64,000 nucleotides of DNA from Trichopria drosophilae (lineage: Eukaryota > Arthropoda > Insecta > Hymenoptera > Diapriidae), in contig CM059586.1 in the NCBI GenBank assembly GCA_030407085.1, forward strand, positions 30,553,501 through 30,617,500. The letters are read 5' to 3'. The notes below the pieces were generated by a model, which made no database searches, was not told the origin of the DNA, and saw only the letters and a list, made by a program, of their open reading frames with translations. The translations under genes were made by a program, and so were the position numbers. This document shows, in pieces, positions 48,576 through 60,553 of the stretch; within the stretch, counting starts at the first letter, position 1, and each line of letters opens with the position of its first letter.

Positions 48576-48760
48576 ACATTATTTTTCGGTACTGAAAGCT
48601 AAAAAAATTCGATTTCGCGGACTGCATTTAGTCCGTATGGTTTACAGTTTTTGACAGCGCAGATTCATGTTTCACGTGATTCGTGAAATTTAATTTTACG
48701 GACTAAAAGTAGGCCGTAAACTAAGATTTTACGGCTATAGTACCAAAAAATAATTTTTCT
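48576..48760. repeat. Imperfect inverted repeat with TAGTCCGTA motifs
   Basis: ATTATTTTTCGGTACTGAAAGC at the left mirrors GCTATAGTACCAAAAAATAAT at the right, and TTTAGTCCGTA mirrors TTACGGACTAAAA inside. The arms are roughly 70% alike. Confidence 0.5.
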
Positions 48761-49953
48761 TCTAAAGTACTATTGTACGAACAATTACACATTACAATAC
48801 TTATTTGCGAAAAAAAGAGTATATTACATAACAAGGACTTCGCATCGAACTTGAACTCCAAGTTCTTGAGAGCACCCTCGGTACCACCTGAGTTACTATA
48901 ACCGTTTTCAGAAGCTATAATTGGACCTTCTGTTGTGTCTGAATAGGATAATTAAAAACGCCAGGAGTGAGGAGGCTTTTGATGCGTAGTGGGTGGCGCT
49001 CGAAAACGCCAGCGCCACTGTGCGGAATAGTTCAACGCCCTCAACAAAGTGGACGGTTAAAGTTTGGCAATGCTAGACCCGTAATCTTGGTCTTTATAAA
49101 AATATTATGTAAATAACATTTAAGTTCTACATTTCTAATTAATGACTAAAAAAACTAAGTATCTCAATGTTTATCTTTTGAATAAAACATTAACTGCTTG
49201 CGTCAGTATAAAAGTACCAAAAAATGAAGAAATTAAAATTAATCAAACGATTTAGTGCTGATGATGGTCAGCAAATTAAAAAATAAAAATTTAAACACTG
49301 AGTAATGTACAATTTTATCTCCAAAATCGAAGTTACACGAAAATGTGATATTTGGCAATGACACAACACAAGTAAATTTTTACTATTGTTTACTATTGGT
49401 CAATTTAATATGGCATTTTAAAAATTGTGTACTTAAACTTAACATTAATATTTTAAATATTACCAGGGTAGAATATAGACTAGTGTTTGATGGGGGTTGA
49501 CAATTGTTATGTCTTTCGATGAACAGTATAGGTTTACAGTGGAAGCATTGCAGTATGACAGTGATTTTACATAAGAGGTCACCTTTAAGACTGAAGATGA
49601 GACTACGAATGCACTCATGAAACAAAATATTTTTTAAGATTCAAAAGAATACTAAACTTGTCCTTCTAACATTAGCACGAGGGTTCATTCTAATACTAGA
49701 ATTTATGTACATTAAATAGAATACTTTCAACTAATATATGGACCAATTACCTTGTTATGTGACAAAAACTTTAAATTGCCTATATAATAATAGCAAACAT
49801 GGCATGTTGTGGTGATTTTTTAAATCGAGAACAAATGCAAAGTAATATCTTTGGTGTTACATAACTTGCATACTGAATCTGCTGGATATTTCTTTGTATA
49901 ACTTTTACTCTAGTGCCATACTATACTACCATGTAATAGTAACTCGCTTCGCT

Positions 49954-50001
49954 CGTCGCAGATCGATATTTCGCCCGCGTTGTATACGATATTTTTTAAT
50001 T
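49954..50001 (+). repeat. Dispersed repeat fragment shared with 4881-4930
   Basis: It matches the left copy through GATCGATATTTCGCCC and TATACGAT. A CGCTTCGCTCG tract immediately precedes it. Confidence 0.55.
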
Positions 50002-53000
50002 AACCCGAAGATTTCTCTGTAGAGCGCAAAAGCGAGGAATTTAAACAAAAAAATGTAATGAGTGGATAAATAATTCGATCACGTTTCTAGATTAGCTCAA
50101 AAATAGTACTCATGCAGATAAACAGATAGTTATCGAACCGTTAATCCACAAAGCCCGTCACGACCTCATCGTAATCCACTTGATGTCTCGATCCGGACAA
50201 AAACTAAAGCATCCTTCCATACCATATATACATACGCACATGTAGCCAACGGACCAAGCCGTGGCTTTTTCCTCGTGCCCACACTCCACCCTGGCCCTCC
50301 CCACACACGGTCTCCCCTTTTGGCAATTATCCCCACTTTCGGAGAGCGTATTTTTTTTCGGATGACGCCGGGTAAACAACTAGCAGGATCGCATCCATCC
50401 GGACAGCTACGGATGGGTACATATATGTATGTAGGCTTCGTGATGTTCGTCTCTCCCTCAGGAGAAGAATTTGGTGGCGGTTGCGTGCATCCGCAGGAAG
50501 GTCGCGTGTATGCGTGCAGAGGTCGAAAACCAGAGTTGCATTCATGTTCTCCTGATCCCTCGGGTCCTACTAAAGCCCTTATTTGGGTCACGGGCGTCCC
50601 GAGGGTCCACGCACTCAGTCGCCGACGACCTACAACCTACAACCTCTTCCTGCGGCCCGGGCGGCAAAAATAAGCCGTCAGGTATCGAACAAAGAACAGG
50701 ATTTGCATTAGCGCCATGATGCCGTGCTAACACGGTCCGGCGAATGTCCTAACCCGGGTAGGTGATTCGTATAGTTTCCAGGATGAAAAAATCAATTTTG
50801 ACAATCCTGAACGTCTATTTACAAATTTGTTAATTGTTCGCCGTTAAATCAATGGATTTGGAATTTCTAAAAGTTATTTCCGACTTTTTTCAAGGACAAT
50901 TTCTTTCCATTCGCTGCTCACTTAGTGGAACAAGATTGCAGTAGTTAGAGACATAACTTTTCACGTGCTGTTAAACAATAAGTTTTATTGGCAGCAACAT
51001 TTTTCACTTCTGTATTACACAGATATTTTCCGCAGAAAGAAATTCATATCAACAGAGATATTACATGAGCAAATTAGATCTAATAAGGTCAAACATCTCG
51101 GCTATGGTCACATCTACAGAGATTTTTAACTTTTATATCTAACTGAATACAAATATACCTATTGTCAGGTCATAATTGAGCTAATGTTACATCTTGATAG
51201 ACCATCTTAGAGATCGTATTACATCTAGTTTAATATAGTAAGATCTTTATTTGATCTAGTAATATCTAGGTGTATATACAAGAAAAACTATAAATGAACT
51301 ACATTTTCAGGAGGATCACTCTTAAAGTATTTTTAAAACGTACTACAATAATACAATTGTCGTATGTAATTATATTTTCTTCATTATTTCCATCAACATA
51401 AGCAATCTTTTTCATTATTTCGGTAATTTTTGTGTATCAGAGTAGAGAAACTGAGAACAAAGTGTGGCTAGAAAGTACGTAGAAAGTGTAAACATGAACA
51501 AACACCATATATAAGGTTGAGTCTAGTAATATGTTCAATATTACGTGAACGTTACACGATGTACATTTATAACTTTCTCGCATTTATTTATCAGCTATCT
51601 GCTATCTTTTGCAGGATATCCTATTTGAAATCTTGTTGTAACAAAATTTATTTTCTTACTTTCGGTAGAATAGTGATCTTAGTTTTTTTGGTTCATTGTA
51701 TCTCATACCTTTCACGCTCATTTGTATTTATTTTTTATTTGGCTTTGGCCATGCATTTAACTGCGTTTCCATCGCATTGCATTCCTAGCGCATCACTAAT
51801 GCTACTGAGGTTTCGTGTCAATTATTTGTTATGGTTATTTGGTTTTCAATTTAATGTCAGTACTTCCAGCTTAAGTCTAGCCTGTTTATTGAATGTAAGT
51901 TAGACGTTTTCTTAAAGGATGTAGAAAACCAATGTGAACATATTTTCAGGTTATTAGTTTCCATTAATTTTGACTTAATATCATGTTGAACCGAAGTTAT
52001 CTATCCTAAACGAAGACTAAATATACATAAAGAAGAATTGACAACAACCAGAAAAGTTAGCTGTGGGCGATTTTTTGTTACCGAAAAACCGAAAATTTTA
52101 TTAACAGCAAGGTTATTCGCAGTTAATAGCGTGCACGATAGATCATATTTAAGTAGTTTAAACAGTAGATATTTTAGGAATCATTTTTGTACAGATACTA
52201 GTTTTCTTATTTGTTTTTTCTGCATAAGAAACCAAACCGAATAACCAAAATTTGGAAACCTTAAATATATAATTCCATAATCGGCATTGTTATTTGAATA
52301 TTCCCTATTTCGAGCAAAATAACTAACACAAGTTAATCAATACTACCAGCAATAATTTTTTGTCAGTAATTTGGATCACCATTAAGTATTTTAATATTAA
52401 GATAACTTATTATTCTATCCTTGTCATCCTCTGTAATTGTCCGAATCCTTTCATCGTCCCTTCAGTAAACTTAGCTATTGACCCTTTACTTAATATAGTT
52501 AAATAATTGTGAATGAAATAATAGTCAGTAAGTAGTTAACACCTACAACATGTGTACTATTGACGATCGACTAGCATACAATATTTTTTTATACAAAAAT
52601 ATAGTAACTGTTATTTTTTGTATTCATTCCAATAGTAACATATCTGAGAAAAAAATGCACATGTTGACAAAATTAGTTTAATCCTTGACCCATAGATCAG
52701 AATAGACTTTTCCATACTACATTTGCGGTGCGCTGAATTCGACACCGAGGTCAAAATCTCTTAATTAGCAATAGTTTCCTATAGATATATACTAACCGAA
52801 AAGTGGGAAAATGTCAATTTAGGCATTATTTGACGATGTACAGGATCTAAATTTTTCCTTCACTAAAAAAAAACTATAAAAACTTCATCCTCAAGAATAA
52901 GTTTTGACATATGTGAAGCTAATATATCAATTATTAGAATCTCAAAAATCAATAGCTCTGTTGTCTCAATTGTCACTCACTCATTTATTCATTTCAATCA

Positions 53001-53260
53001 TTCATCTCATTCACATTATTTTTCTATTCGTTTTCATTCTAATTTTACTCCCATTTTTACCATCTTTTACGAACCTTATTTTATTAATTAATCTCATGGA
53101 ACAACACTTTACAATACAATGTACATAATGTTAATAATTTTCTAATATTTTAGTTACAAGTTTTAGCCATAAGCTAGCGCGTTATATCGCCATCTAGGCT
53201 TAATGTCATATAAATAAGTATACAAATACAAAAACAAAAAAAATACTCCGCATTCATTAG
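50002..53260. other. Gene-free stretch with one GC-rich island
   Basis: The island at 50150-50760 carries overlapping frames of up to 141 codons on both strands. The minus frame at 50166-50591 is Cys/Pro-rich, but no splice structure or family can be argued. 51050-51260 is rich in AGATCTAAT-like phrases in both orientations. The rest is AT-rich. Confidence 0.4.
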
Positions 53261-53264
53261 CATT

Positions 53265-54060
53265 CAGCATAGTTCTACAGTTTCCAATAGATTTTGAACA
53301 TACATAGTTGTATTACCAATAATCGCTAATTAAAGAAATGAGATGCTAACTTCCCAATTCGCTTGATATTGTCTCATCATATTTTGAAGATTTGAGAGTA
53401 ATTAAGTCGGCTCCTGCATAGTTCTATCATTTTTTAAAGATGTTGACAAGAGTTCTGATGAATTCTAAAGAAATTCGGATTTTAACGGCACTGAGATGCT
53501 AACTGCACAAATGAAATCACAGCATCTCACCATAATTAGGATTATTGATTGATTGAAAGTTATTTCCAGAATAGTTCTGTGGTACATTGCCGTTTTCAAC
53601 CGAGTTATGATTATTAACAATGAAAATAAAAATGTACAGACCCGATATGTGACAGCATTCCAAAAAACATTACAAATATCTCGCATAGAAACAATATGGA
53701 AATTGCTCATGCAAATACGAGAATTATAGTAAAGAATTGTAGCCATTTTCATCATGCAGACGTGCTGATTTCGAGATGCTGATACCTTTTCACAGTTCTG
53801 ATCTCGGAATTAGATAGGATATCTTTATTTGGATGTGAGAACGAATATAAGGAAGATTTCTGACCAGTCAATGATGTTCGATTTTTATTATACCAATAAA
53901 ACTGAAAATTACATTTTCATCATATTGATCTGAAATGCTGGTATTCTTTTTACAGTTCTGATATGGCAATTAGGTCGTATATTTGGAAATCTGGACAAGA
54001 ATAGAGAAGTGTTCTGACCAGTCAATTATTTTTCAATTTCATTATAGCAACAAACCTATT
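53265..54060. repeat. Diverged tandem array, period about 150-158 bp
   Basis: ATAGTTCT recurs at 53269, 53418 and 53571, and GAGATGCT (or GAAATGCT) at 53340, 53493, 53773 and 53932. TTCTGACCAGTCAAT recurs in the last two units. Spacing of 149-159 bp points to about five old tandem units. Confidence 0.6.
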
Positions 54061-54302
54061 CACAGACTGTGTAGCTTCACAAACGAAGTGATGCATTTTG
54101 AAATTTTCTTGCCTCTAAAATATATAGAAAACCAGAGACATTTTGACTGAAATTACTTTTGGAAAAGTATTTCCTGGTTTCTGCATCATAAAACCTATCC
54201 ATTGCTGGACATTGTCATCTTTGAAACTTTGTCTTCTTATATGAATGATAATATCAATAAGTACATTCATTAGCCAAATATTATTACTAGTGAAAAATCA
54301 TA

Positions 54303-54487
54303 ATCTCTGCTATAGTAGTTTGGGACAAACTTACTTAATGATGATACGAAAAAGTACAACATTGTTTCTGAAAATGACCCAGTAATAACAATAAACAGAA
54401 AAAAGTCTAGTAATTAATTTTAGAAACCATTGTACTTTTTCGTATGATCATTCTGTCAGCTAGTCCCAAATTACTATATCAGAGGTT
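54303..54487. repeat. 185 bp inverted repeat
   Basis: CTCTGCTATAGTAGTTTGGGAC mirrors the sequence AGTCCCAAATTACTATATCAGAG. GATACGAAAAAGTACAA mirrors TTGTACTTTTTCGTAT. It is likely a small foldback element. Confidence 0.7.
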
Positions 54488-54773
54488 TTGTTTTTAAGTA
54501 AGAACTATTTGAATAGATATTGACGAGATTAGCAGCATTGGTTGAAATCTTGAGTTATATGGATGACATATTTTTTATGGCACCAATAATAATGAACTAT
54601 AATTGCCATCAGTACATGCGCATATTAGAAATGTATCTCGTTGTGTCGATGCAAGATATGTACATTGAAATAATTTAGAAATACATTAAGACTCGACTAA
54701 CTATTGATATGTTATGAGCATCAAACTGAAATTTTGTACTATTTTTAACAACACCCCAAACGCATAAAAGAAA

Positions 54774-55242
54774 GTATACGATCTTTTTTATAAAAATGTT
54801 AACAATGAAAAGTTCTCAGAATTAATTGAGAAATATCACGGAATTTTTTTAGATTTTTTTTATGACATTTGAGGATTTTTTTAAAATTTGTTTCCAAAAA
54901 ATTTAGTGTATTCTCTCATGAATTCTAAGAGTTTGTTCTCCTTTGCATTTTTTTTTTCAAAAGTTGATAGTTTTTGAGAAAATGAATTTCAAATATTATA
55001 ACTTAGGATTCCTTTTTTCGAAAACTGTCAACTTTTGGAAAAAATGGCAAAGAATAACAAATTCTTAGAATTCACCAGAGAATACAGTAAATTTTTGTCA
55101 TAATTTTTCGTAAATAAATTACAATTTTGAAAAAAATTTTTTAACAAAATTCCCAAATGTCATAAAAAAATTTCGTGATATTTTTCGATGAATTCTGAAA
55201 ATTATCGATTCTTATCAATTTCTTAAAAAAAGGTCGTATTTT
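54774..55242. mobile_element. 470 bp foldback element
   Basis: The arms pair over about 220 bp each: TATACGATCTTTTTT mirrors AAAAAAAGGTCGTAT, TTTATGACATTTG mirrors CAAATGTCATAAA, and TTGTTCTCCTTTGCATTTT mirrors the sequence near 55040. The centre is near 55000. No coding. Confidence 0.75.
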
Positions 55243-57759
55243 TTTAGTTAGAGCGTCCAGAAAAAGTGTTGCTGCATTTCGAGATCATTAAAATGATGTA
55301 AGGTATAAAAGTAAAATTACTTCGACCCAGACCTTAAGTCTGGACGAAGTATTGAATTTGGTCACCTCGGGCAAAAAAATTACCCTATAGTTTTTCATCA
55401 AATGTCCACGTTTCAGACCCTAAGGAAGCCAAAAAACGAAAAAAAAAATTTGTGTCCGTGATCTTGTACGTACGTACGTCCGTACGTCCGTACGTCCGTA
55501 CGTACGTCCCGTTTTTATGTCTCGCGATAACTCGCGAACGGATAACCGTATTGATATAAATTTTTTTTTAAAATACGCGTCTTGGCATAACTTAGATCTG
55601 ATTAGATTTTGGGGCAGATCCACCCGTCCGTTACTAAAAAAAAATTAGCCCCAATTAAGTTTCTTTGTAGTTGTTTGCATTTATTTTGAAAAATACAAAT
55701 TTTATTAAAAAATGTTTCAAACAAAAAAGGTAGAGCATGAAATTCTCTACAAAAAAGGTTGTATGCATTTTCTTCCTAAAGTCAACGATAATGCCATAAA
55801 AACTGGTATAAAATGTTTATGACTATTATCTGAAAAAGTATTGAATTTGGTCATCGCGGCAAAAAAATTACCCTATTGTTTTTCATCAAATTTCGACGTT
55901 TCGACCCCCTACCCCCCAGGGGTAGTCTTTGCCAGCCCCTCGGGCGCGGTGACCACCTACGGGCGCATAAGTCCTTTTACGCCCTTGATACGAAAATAAC
56001 TATTTCGATATATCTAAAAGATGTCTTATAGATATCTATAAGATATCCGTCATATATCTTTTCGACACTTTCAAGATATCTTTGACGAATTATATGTATA
56101 TATATTGTATATATAATATCATAATAATACAGACAGTAATTAGTAAAACACAGTAAACATGTAATATGCATCGAATAGTCTATTAGAATACAAGTGCATG
56201 AAGTAAGTGTTTTGCAACGTTTATTTATCAATACTTCGGCTGGCCTGTTGTCGGGGTCGAAGTTTTGAAAATGCTCAGTTTCAATTTTCATAAATATAAG
56301 AAACACTATATTGTTGTAACATATCTATCGAAGCCACTTGAACCTAAATATGATTGGACCCCCAAATATCAATATAATTTTATAATATAATTGAAAGCTG
56401 TTAGTAAACAAACTAGTCTTAAGGAATAGCCGACTCTCCACTGGGTAGAAGTTTCTGAGCGAGCGAAGCGAGCGAGGCACCACGCCAACGCTAGTTTTTT
56501 CTTAAAATTGAAGTATTTTATTCACCTTTGTTCCGAGTTTCAATAGAATCCCAATATTCTAATGGCTCGAAAAAAATTGGTAAGAATAAATATTTCTCAA
56601 TTTTTTCGACATTTTTTTTCAAATTTGGCGCCACATTGGAATTCCTGATGGCTAAAACGACTTCGAAAACAGGAGGATGTGTACCTCTCAGTTTTTGTTA
56701 ACTTCGATTTTGATACGAAATACTCGATTAAAATTGAAGCCAGAAGAGGGGTTCTTTGGGCGTTAATGGGTTAATACAAAATTTATAGACAATTATTTGT
56801 GGACCAATAACTACTCAGAATTATGCCTAACGACATAAAGAAAAACAAAGAAATGAGTTATCCCTCTCCCCTAACTTGAAATAGTTTCAAAAATCAAAAC
56901 TAAAATTTTAAAATACTTAGGTAAGTTTTCAATGATCCTAACCATTTTGCACTTGCAACCACCTATCGAAAAGGGAATCGAAATGCAGGTCCTGTCATGC
57001 GGTTAATGCGAGAACGGAATAGTGCCTGTTCTCCTGATACAAGAGACGTCTCGTAGGCTTGCAAATTATCCGACACGAATCCTACTTCTCCCCTGCACGT
57101 ATTACCGACACTTAGCTGTGCTCGATATGTTACACGCTAGCGACGGCTACAAAATTCCCCTTAAACCTGTTGCACACGAAACGATTTTTCACATGCTTTG
57201 TTACGGTGCAATCTGAAATGAATACAAATTACTTACCTTGTCACATTTCAGATAAAAGTAATTAATAACCGCCATATAGATTGATTTGCCGATTCTAATT
57301 AGTTCAAAATAGATGACTAATTTAATTTAGATAAGATCATTGAAAAATAGTGATAATTGGTCTAGTATGTCACGTTTTTTAGAAGCAAAAATGTTGATCC
57401 ATATAAATTCCTTAAATTTCAAAATATTGATTAAAAATGTTTCTTTTTTATTCCCAATAAATTTGAATTTTTTTAAAAACTCTATTTAAGTTATGAATAA
57501 AAAATCTCAAATTTGTGGATATTCAACGTAAAAAAGTATTTGAATTTATTTGCCATACACCGTTTACAGAATTTGTGGCTGGTCGTCTTACTCTGACTCT
57601 GTTAGTAGTACTAGTAGCACAACAAAGTTATTGAAGATGAAACAATTAAAAATGTACGTCACAAAATGGCGTTTCAAGTGATCATTTGTAAATACTAATA
57701 GAGCATGCGAATCTACTATACCGCACTTATAATAAGGGCTCTGACTTACGCTCTAAGTA
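55243..57759. other. Mixed repeat and AT-rich stretch
   Basis: Two related segments (about 55340-55420 and 55838-55910) share AGTATTGAATTTGGTCA and AAAAAAATTACCCTAT; between them lies the ACGT tetranucleotide array. A GCGAGCGAAGCGAGCGAGG tract is at about 56459. A GC-richer spot lies at 57000-57200 without defined coding. Confidence 0.45.
55465..55508. repeat. ACGT/CCGT tetranucleotide array
   Basis: About eleven tetranucleotide units of GTAC or GTCC type run from GTACGTACGTACGTCC onwards. The minus reading gives a Tyr/Arg/Thr-repeating incidental frame (55420-55623). Confidence 0.85.
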
Positions 57760-59272
57760 CACTATAAGAAAATCCACTGGCAAATTCCCATCTTTTTACT
57801 GGAAGTAATTCACCCATACCCGGCAGGATAAATTTCCCAAATGCTAAGGGAAAATCCATTCACGATACATGACATTTTCTAAACGGGTACTGGAAAATTT
57901 CCAAGCCGAGGTATAGAAATTTTCAATGTAATTTACACTAAGTTTTCATGACACTTATTGAAATTTTACCATATTTACACGTCGAAGATTCCATCTGTTT
58001 TAAACTTTAATGAAAAATTTCCACATACGTGTTAAAAGATGTCCATACAAGTGTTAGTACCTAAATACGTTGACAAATTAATGTAAATTACATTAAAAAT
58101 GTCCATACCTCGGCTTGGTATTATATATTTTATAAATTCACACTTGCAATTACATAGTAGATTTATTGAAATCGCTTTTCAGACATACGCACGCTTTACA
58201 CACATTATACGATATGCGACACGCTGTAACTACTCCAAATCACCTCTTATACACTAACAACATGAATCCCCTCGCACTTGTGGATAGAAGCGACATCTAT
58301 TGAGAGTAACGAGTACTATGTGCTGCATGTGTGCGCATGGGTGACATGTAAATATGGTAAAATTCCAGTACAATGTGGAATTTTTCAGGTATTGATAAAG
58401 TTGAATGGAAAAATTCCTACTTCTGTGGAAAAACCTCCACGCATATACAGGGTGATCCAAAAGTCCCGGAACAGCAAAATATCTCAGCGGGAGTGCATTT
58501 TCGGGGAAAATGTTTTAGACAAAAGTTTAAGGATTTTTCCCTGGCTATTTAATGGCGATATTGAATTTGACCTTGAACATGACCTTGAAGGTTATTTCAA
58601 GGTCAAGTTAATTTTTTTAAATAGGAACCCCTATTTTTTTTCACGGATTCGGAAAGAGCACAAAATTTTACGTCCGAATATGCTATGGCCGTTTTTTTCG
58701 GCAAGGTCATTTCAAGGTGAAACTTAAAACTCCCGTGACGGCGAAATATCTCAGAGAGTGTGCATTTCTTTGGAAATTGTTTCAGATAAAAGTTTAAGGA
58801 TTTTTCCCGGGCTATTTAATGGTAGCACAGAATTTGACCAGGAAAAATCCTTAAACTTTTGTCTGAAACAATTTCCAAAGAAATGCACACCCTCTGAGAT
58901 ATTTCGCCGTTACGGGAGTTTTAAGTTTCACCTTGAAATGACCTTGCCGGAAAAATCGATCATATCATACTCGGACGTAGAATTTCCCGCTCTTTCAGAA
59001 TCCATGAAAAAAAATAGGGGTTCCCATTTAAAAAAATTAACTTGACCTTGAAATAACCTTCAAGGTCATGTTCAAGGTCAAATTCAATATCGCCATTAAA
59101 TAGCCAGGGAAAAATCCTGAAACTTTTGTCTGAAACATTTTCCTCGAAAATGCACTCCCGCTGAGATATTTTGCTGTTCCGGGACTTTTGGATCACCCCG
59201 TATGGTAATTGTACAGATATGGAAAATTTCCCTTACTGTTGTATAGGAATTTTCCAATAATTTTTTACAGTG
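57760..59272. mobile_element. 1.5 kb TIR element with a nested insertion
   Basis: The left end is CACTATAAGAAAATCCACTGGC and the right end, read inversely, is CACTGTAAAAAATTATTGG; both continue with AAATTCC phrases. TA precedes the left end. Inside, CCAAGCCGAGGTATA (57902) mirrors CATACCTCGGCTTGG (58105), a second internal palindrome. A separate foldback is inserted at 58448-59200. Confidence 0.6.
58448..59200. mobile_element. 753 bp near-complete palindrome with mariner-like ends
   Basis: Both ends read C(A/G)GGGTGATCCAAAAGTCCC and are flanked by TA (58446-58447 and 59201-59202). The two arms, about 375 bp each, are inverted copies through to a centre near 58830 (for example CCTTGAACATGACCTTGAAGG and its inverse). 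Open frames at 58278-58727, 58758-59045 and 58960-59196 are arm sequence and not genes. Termini and TA duplication fit the Tc1/mariner group. Confidence 0.88.
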
Positions 59273-60062
59273 TGAAACTAGAGCTTATAAGGATTTAGGG
59301 CCAATTTTTTAAAAAGCATTGATTAATTGTTGCAGTGTATTATAAACTTATTTACGCAACCCGCCATTGTACTTTCACTGTAAAAAGGGATGTCTTATTT
59401 TGAGACACTTTCGTCCTCACTTTTAAAACGTTTTTGGATGTCATATAAAAAGACGTTATAAATTACTTCTTTTGAGACGCTAGAAGTGTCTTCAATCGCA
59501 ATCTGAATGTACTGCTCGATAGTTGGTACATAACCTAAAAGTGTTTGACATTTATGTAAAAAATGGATCAACATTCGTGTTCTGTTTGCGATTTTCGGGC
59601 TAAATGCTTTGAAATCTTAATTAACCATGTGATTGTATAATTTACATGACTTACGAATCCAATAATGAACCGTTGGAATCGCATCAACCGAACAACTGCA
59701 TCTCAACAGAATAGGTTATGTAGCTTATATCAAGACTTCGCTTCGAGTCGAAAGTTGCCGATTATTCACGAATATACTCGAATCGGCAATGTATTTTCGA
59801 TTTGCAAGTGCCTCAACACATAAATGTCTTAAATTAGCTACAACGACTTAAATGTAGACACTTTTACCGTCTTCATTACATGTCTCAGATTATAACCCGA
59901 GTAAAAAAAATGTCTCGCAATAGTCTCGCATTAAGTCTCGCGAATATGTCTCCCGAAAGTGTCGCTAAGTGGCAAGTGCCATTTGATAATCTAAATTTGA
60001 AAGAATTATTTCATGGCGTTGATTTAATCGCAAATAAATTAAAAAAAAAGCGTGCTTGTTCT

Positions 60063-60125
60063 CACTCGTATTCGAACCCACGAACTTCGACTATCGAAGC
60101 GAACACCCAACCACTCGGGCAACTT
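60063..60125 (-). ncRNA. tRNA-like segment (left arm)
   Basis: On the minus strand, GCCCGAGTGGTT (A-box region), a CTTCG/CGAAG anticodon-like stem and the B-box GGTTCGAATAC are in tRNA order. The T-stem and acceptor do not pair, so this is a tRNA-derived relic and not a tRNA gene. Confidence 0.4.
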
Positions 60126-60222
60126 TAACATTGTTTACTGGTTACAAAATGACAGATAGCTGAAACAGTAAATTGCATTCTGTTTCAAGTATTTGTCGTT
60201 TTGTATCGAGTATGCAATATCA

Positions 60223-60292
60223 AAGTTGGCCGAGTGGTTAGCTACCGGCTTTGAGAGTTGAACGTTCCAGGTTCGAATCCAAGCCGGGAGAA
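60223..60292 (+). ncRNA. tRNA-like segment (right arm)
   Basis: TGGCCGAGTGG matches a Ser/Leu-type A-box and GGTTCGAATCC is a perfect B-box. The stems pair poorly (the T-stem TCCAG faces CCAAG). It is probably a Pol III promoter relic within the foldback. Confidence 0.45.
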
Positions 60293-60553
60293 ATATGTTT
60301 TTTAAATTTATTTGCGATTGTAAAATAATTGTTTCAAATTTAAATTATGAAATGTCTTTAATTAATTAATTTTTTAAGTTTATTTTATATCTGAAATAAT
60401 TGTGCAATACCTTTATGATACCAACGACACTTTTCGATGCATGAGGGATCAAGTATCACTTAAAGTATCGCACTTGCCGTTTAGCTATTCTTTCGAGTGA
60501 CATATTCGCGAGAATTGATGAGATACTATTGCGAGACTTGTTTTTTACTCGGG

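Larger units (their letters stand above)
43323..49953. other. Long, very AT-rich gene-free stretch
   Basis: Weak inverted repeats are at 43501-43685 and 48576-48760. The phrase GCGTAAAGTCGAAT recurs at about 44950, 45003 and 45088. A GC-richer spot at 48850-49060 has no coding. A frame at 46600-46884 (94 codons) has no recognisable domain. Confidence 0.45.
59896..60553. mobile_element. 658 bp foldback carrying opposed tRNA-like boxes
   Basis: The ends read CCCGAGTAAAAAA and its inverse TTTTTTACTCGGG. The outer arms share GTCTCGCAATAGT, CTCGCGAATATGTC and GGCAAGTGC. The inner arms also pair (TTATTTGCGATT) and each contains a tRNA-like segment pointing to the centre-outside. The 82-codon frame at 59880-60128 is element sequence. 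Confidence 0.8.

Noticed and set aside
50166..50673. Overlapping frames up to 141 codons on both strands, one Cys-rich
   Set aside because: Both strands are equally open in a GC-rich island, there is no start context or splice structure, and the cysteine pattern matches no family I know.
58278..59196. Three frames of 78-149 codons as genes
   Set aside because: They read the arms of the 753 bp palindrome; near-identical peptides arise from opposite strands.
60223..60292. Functional tRNA-Ser or tRNA-Leu gene
   Set aside because: A and B boxes are good but the T-stem, variable arm and acceptor do not fold, and it sits within a foldback.
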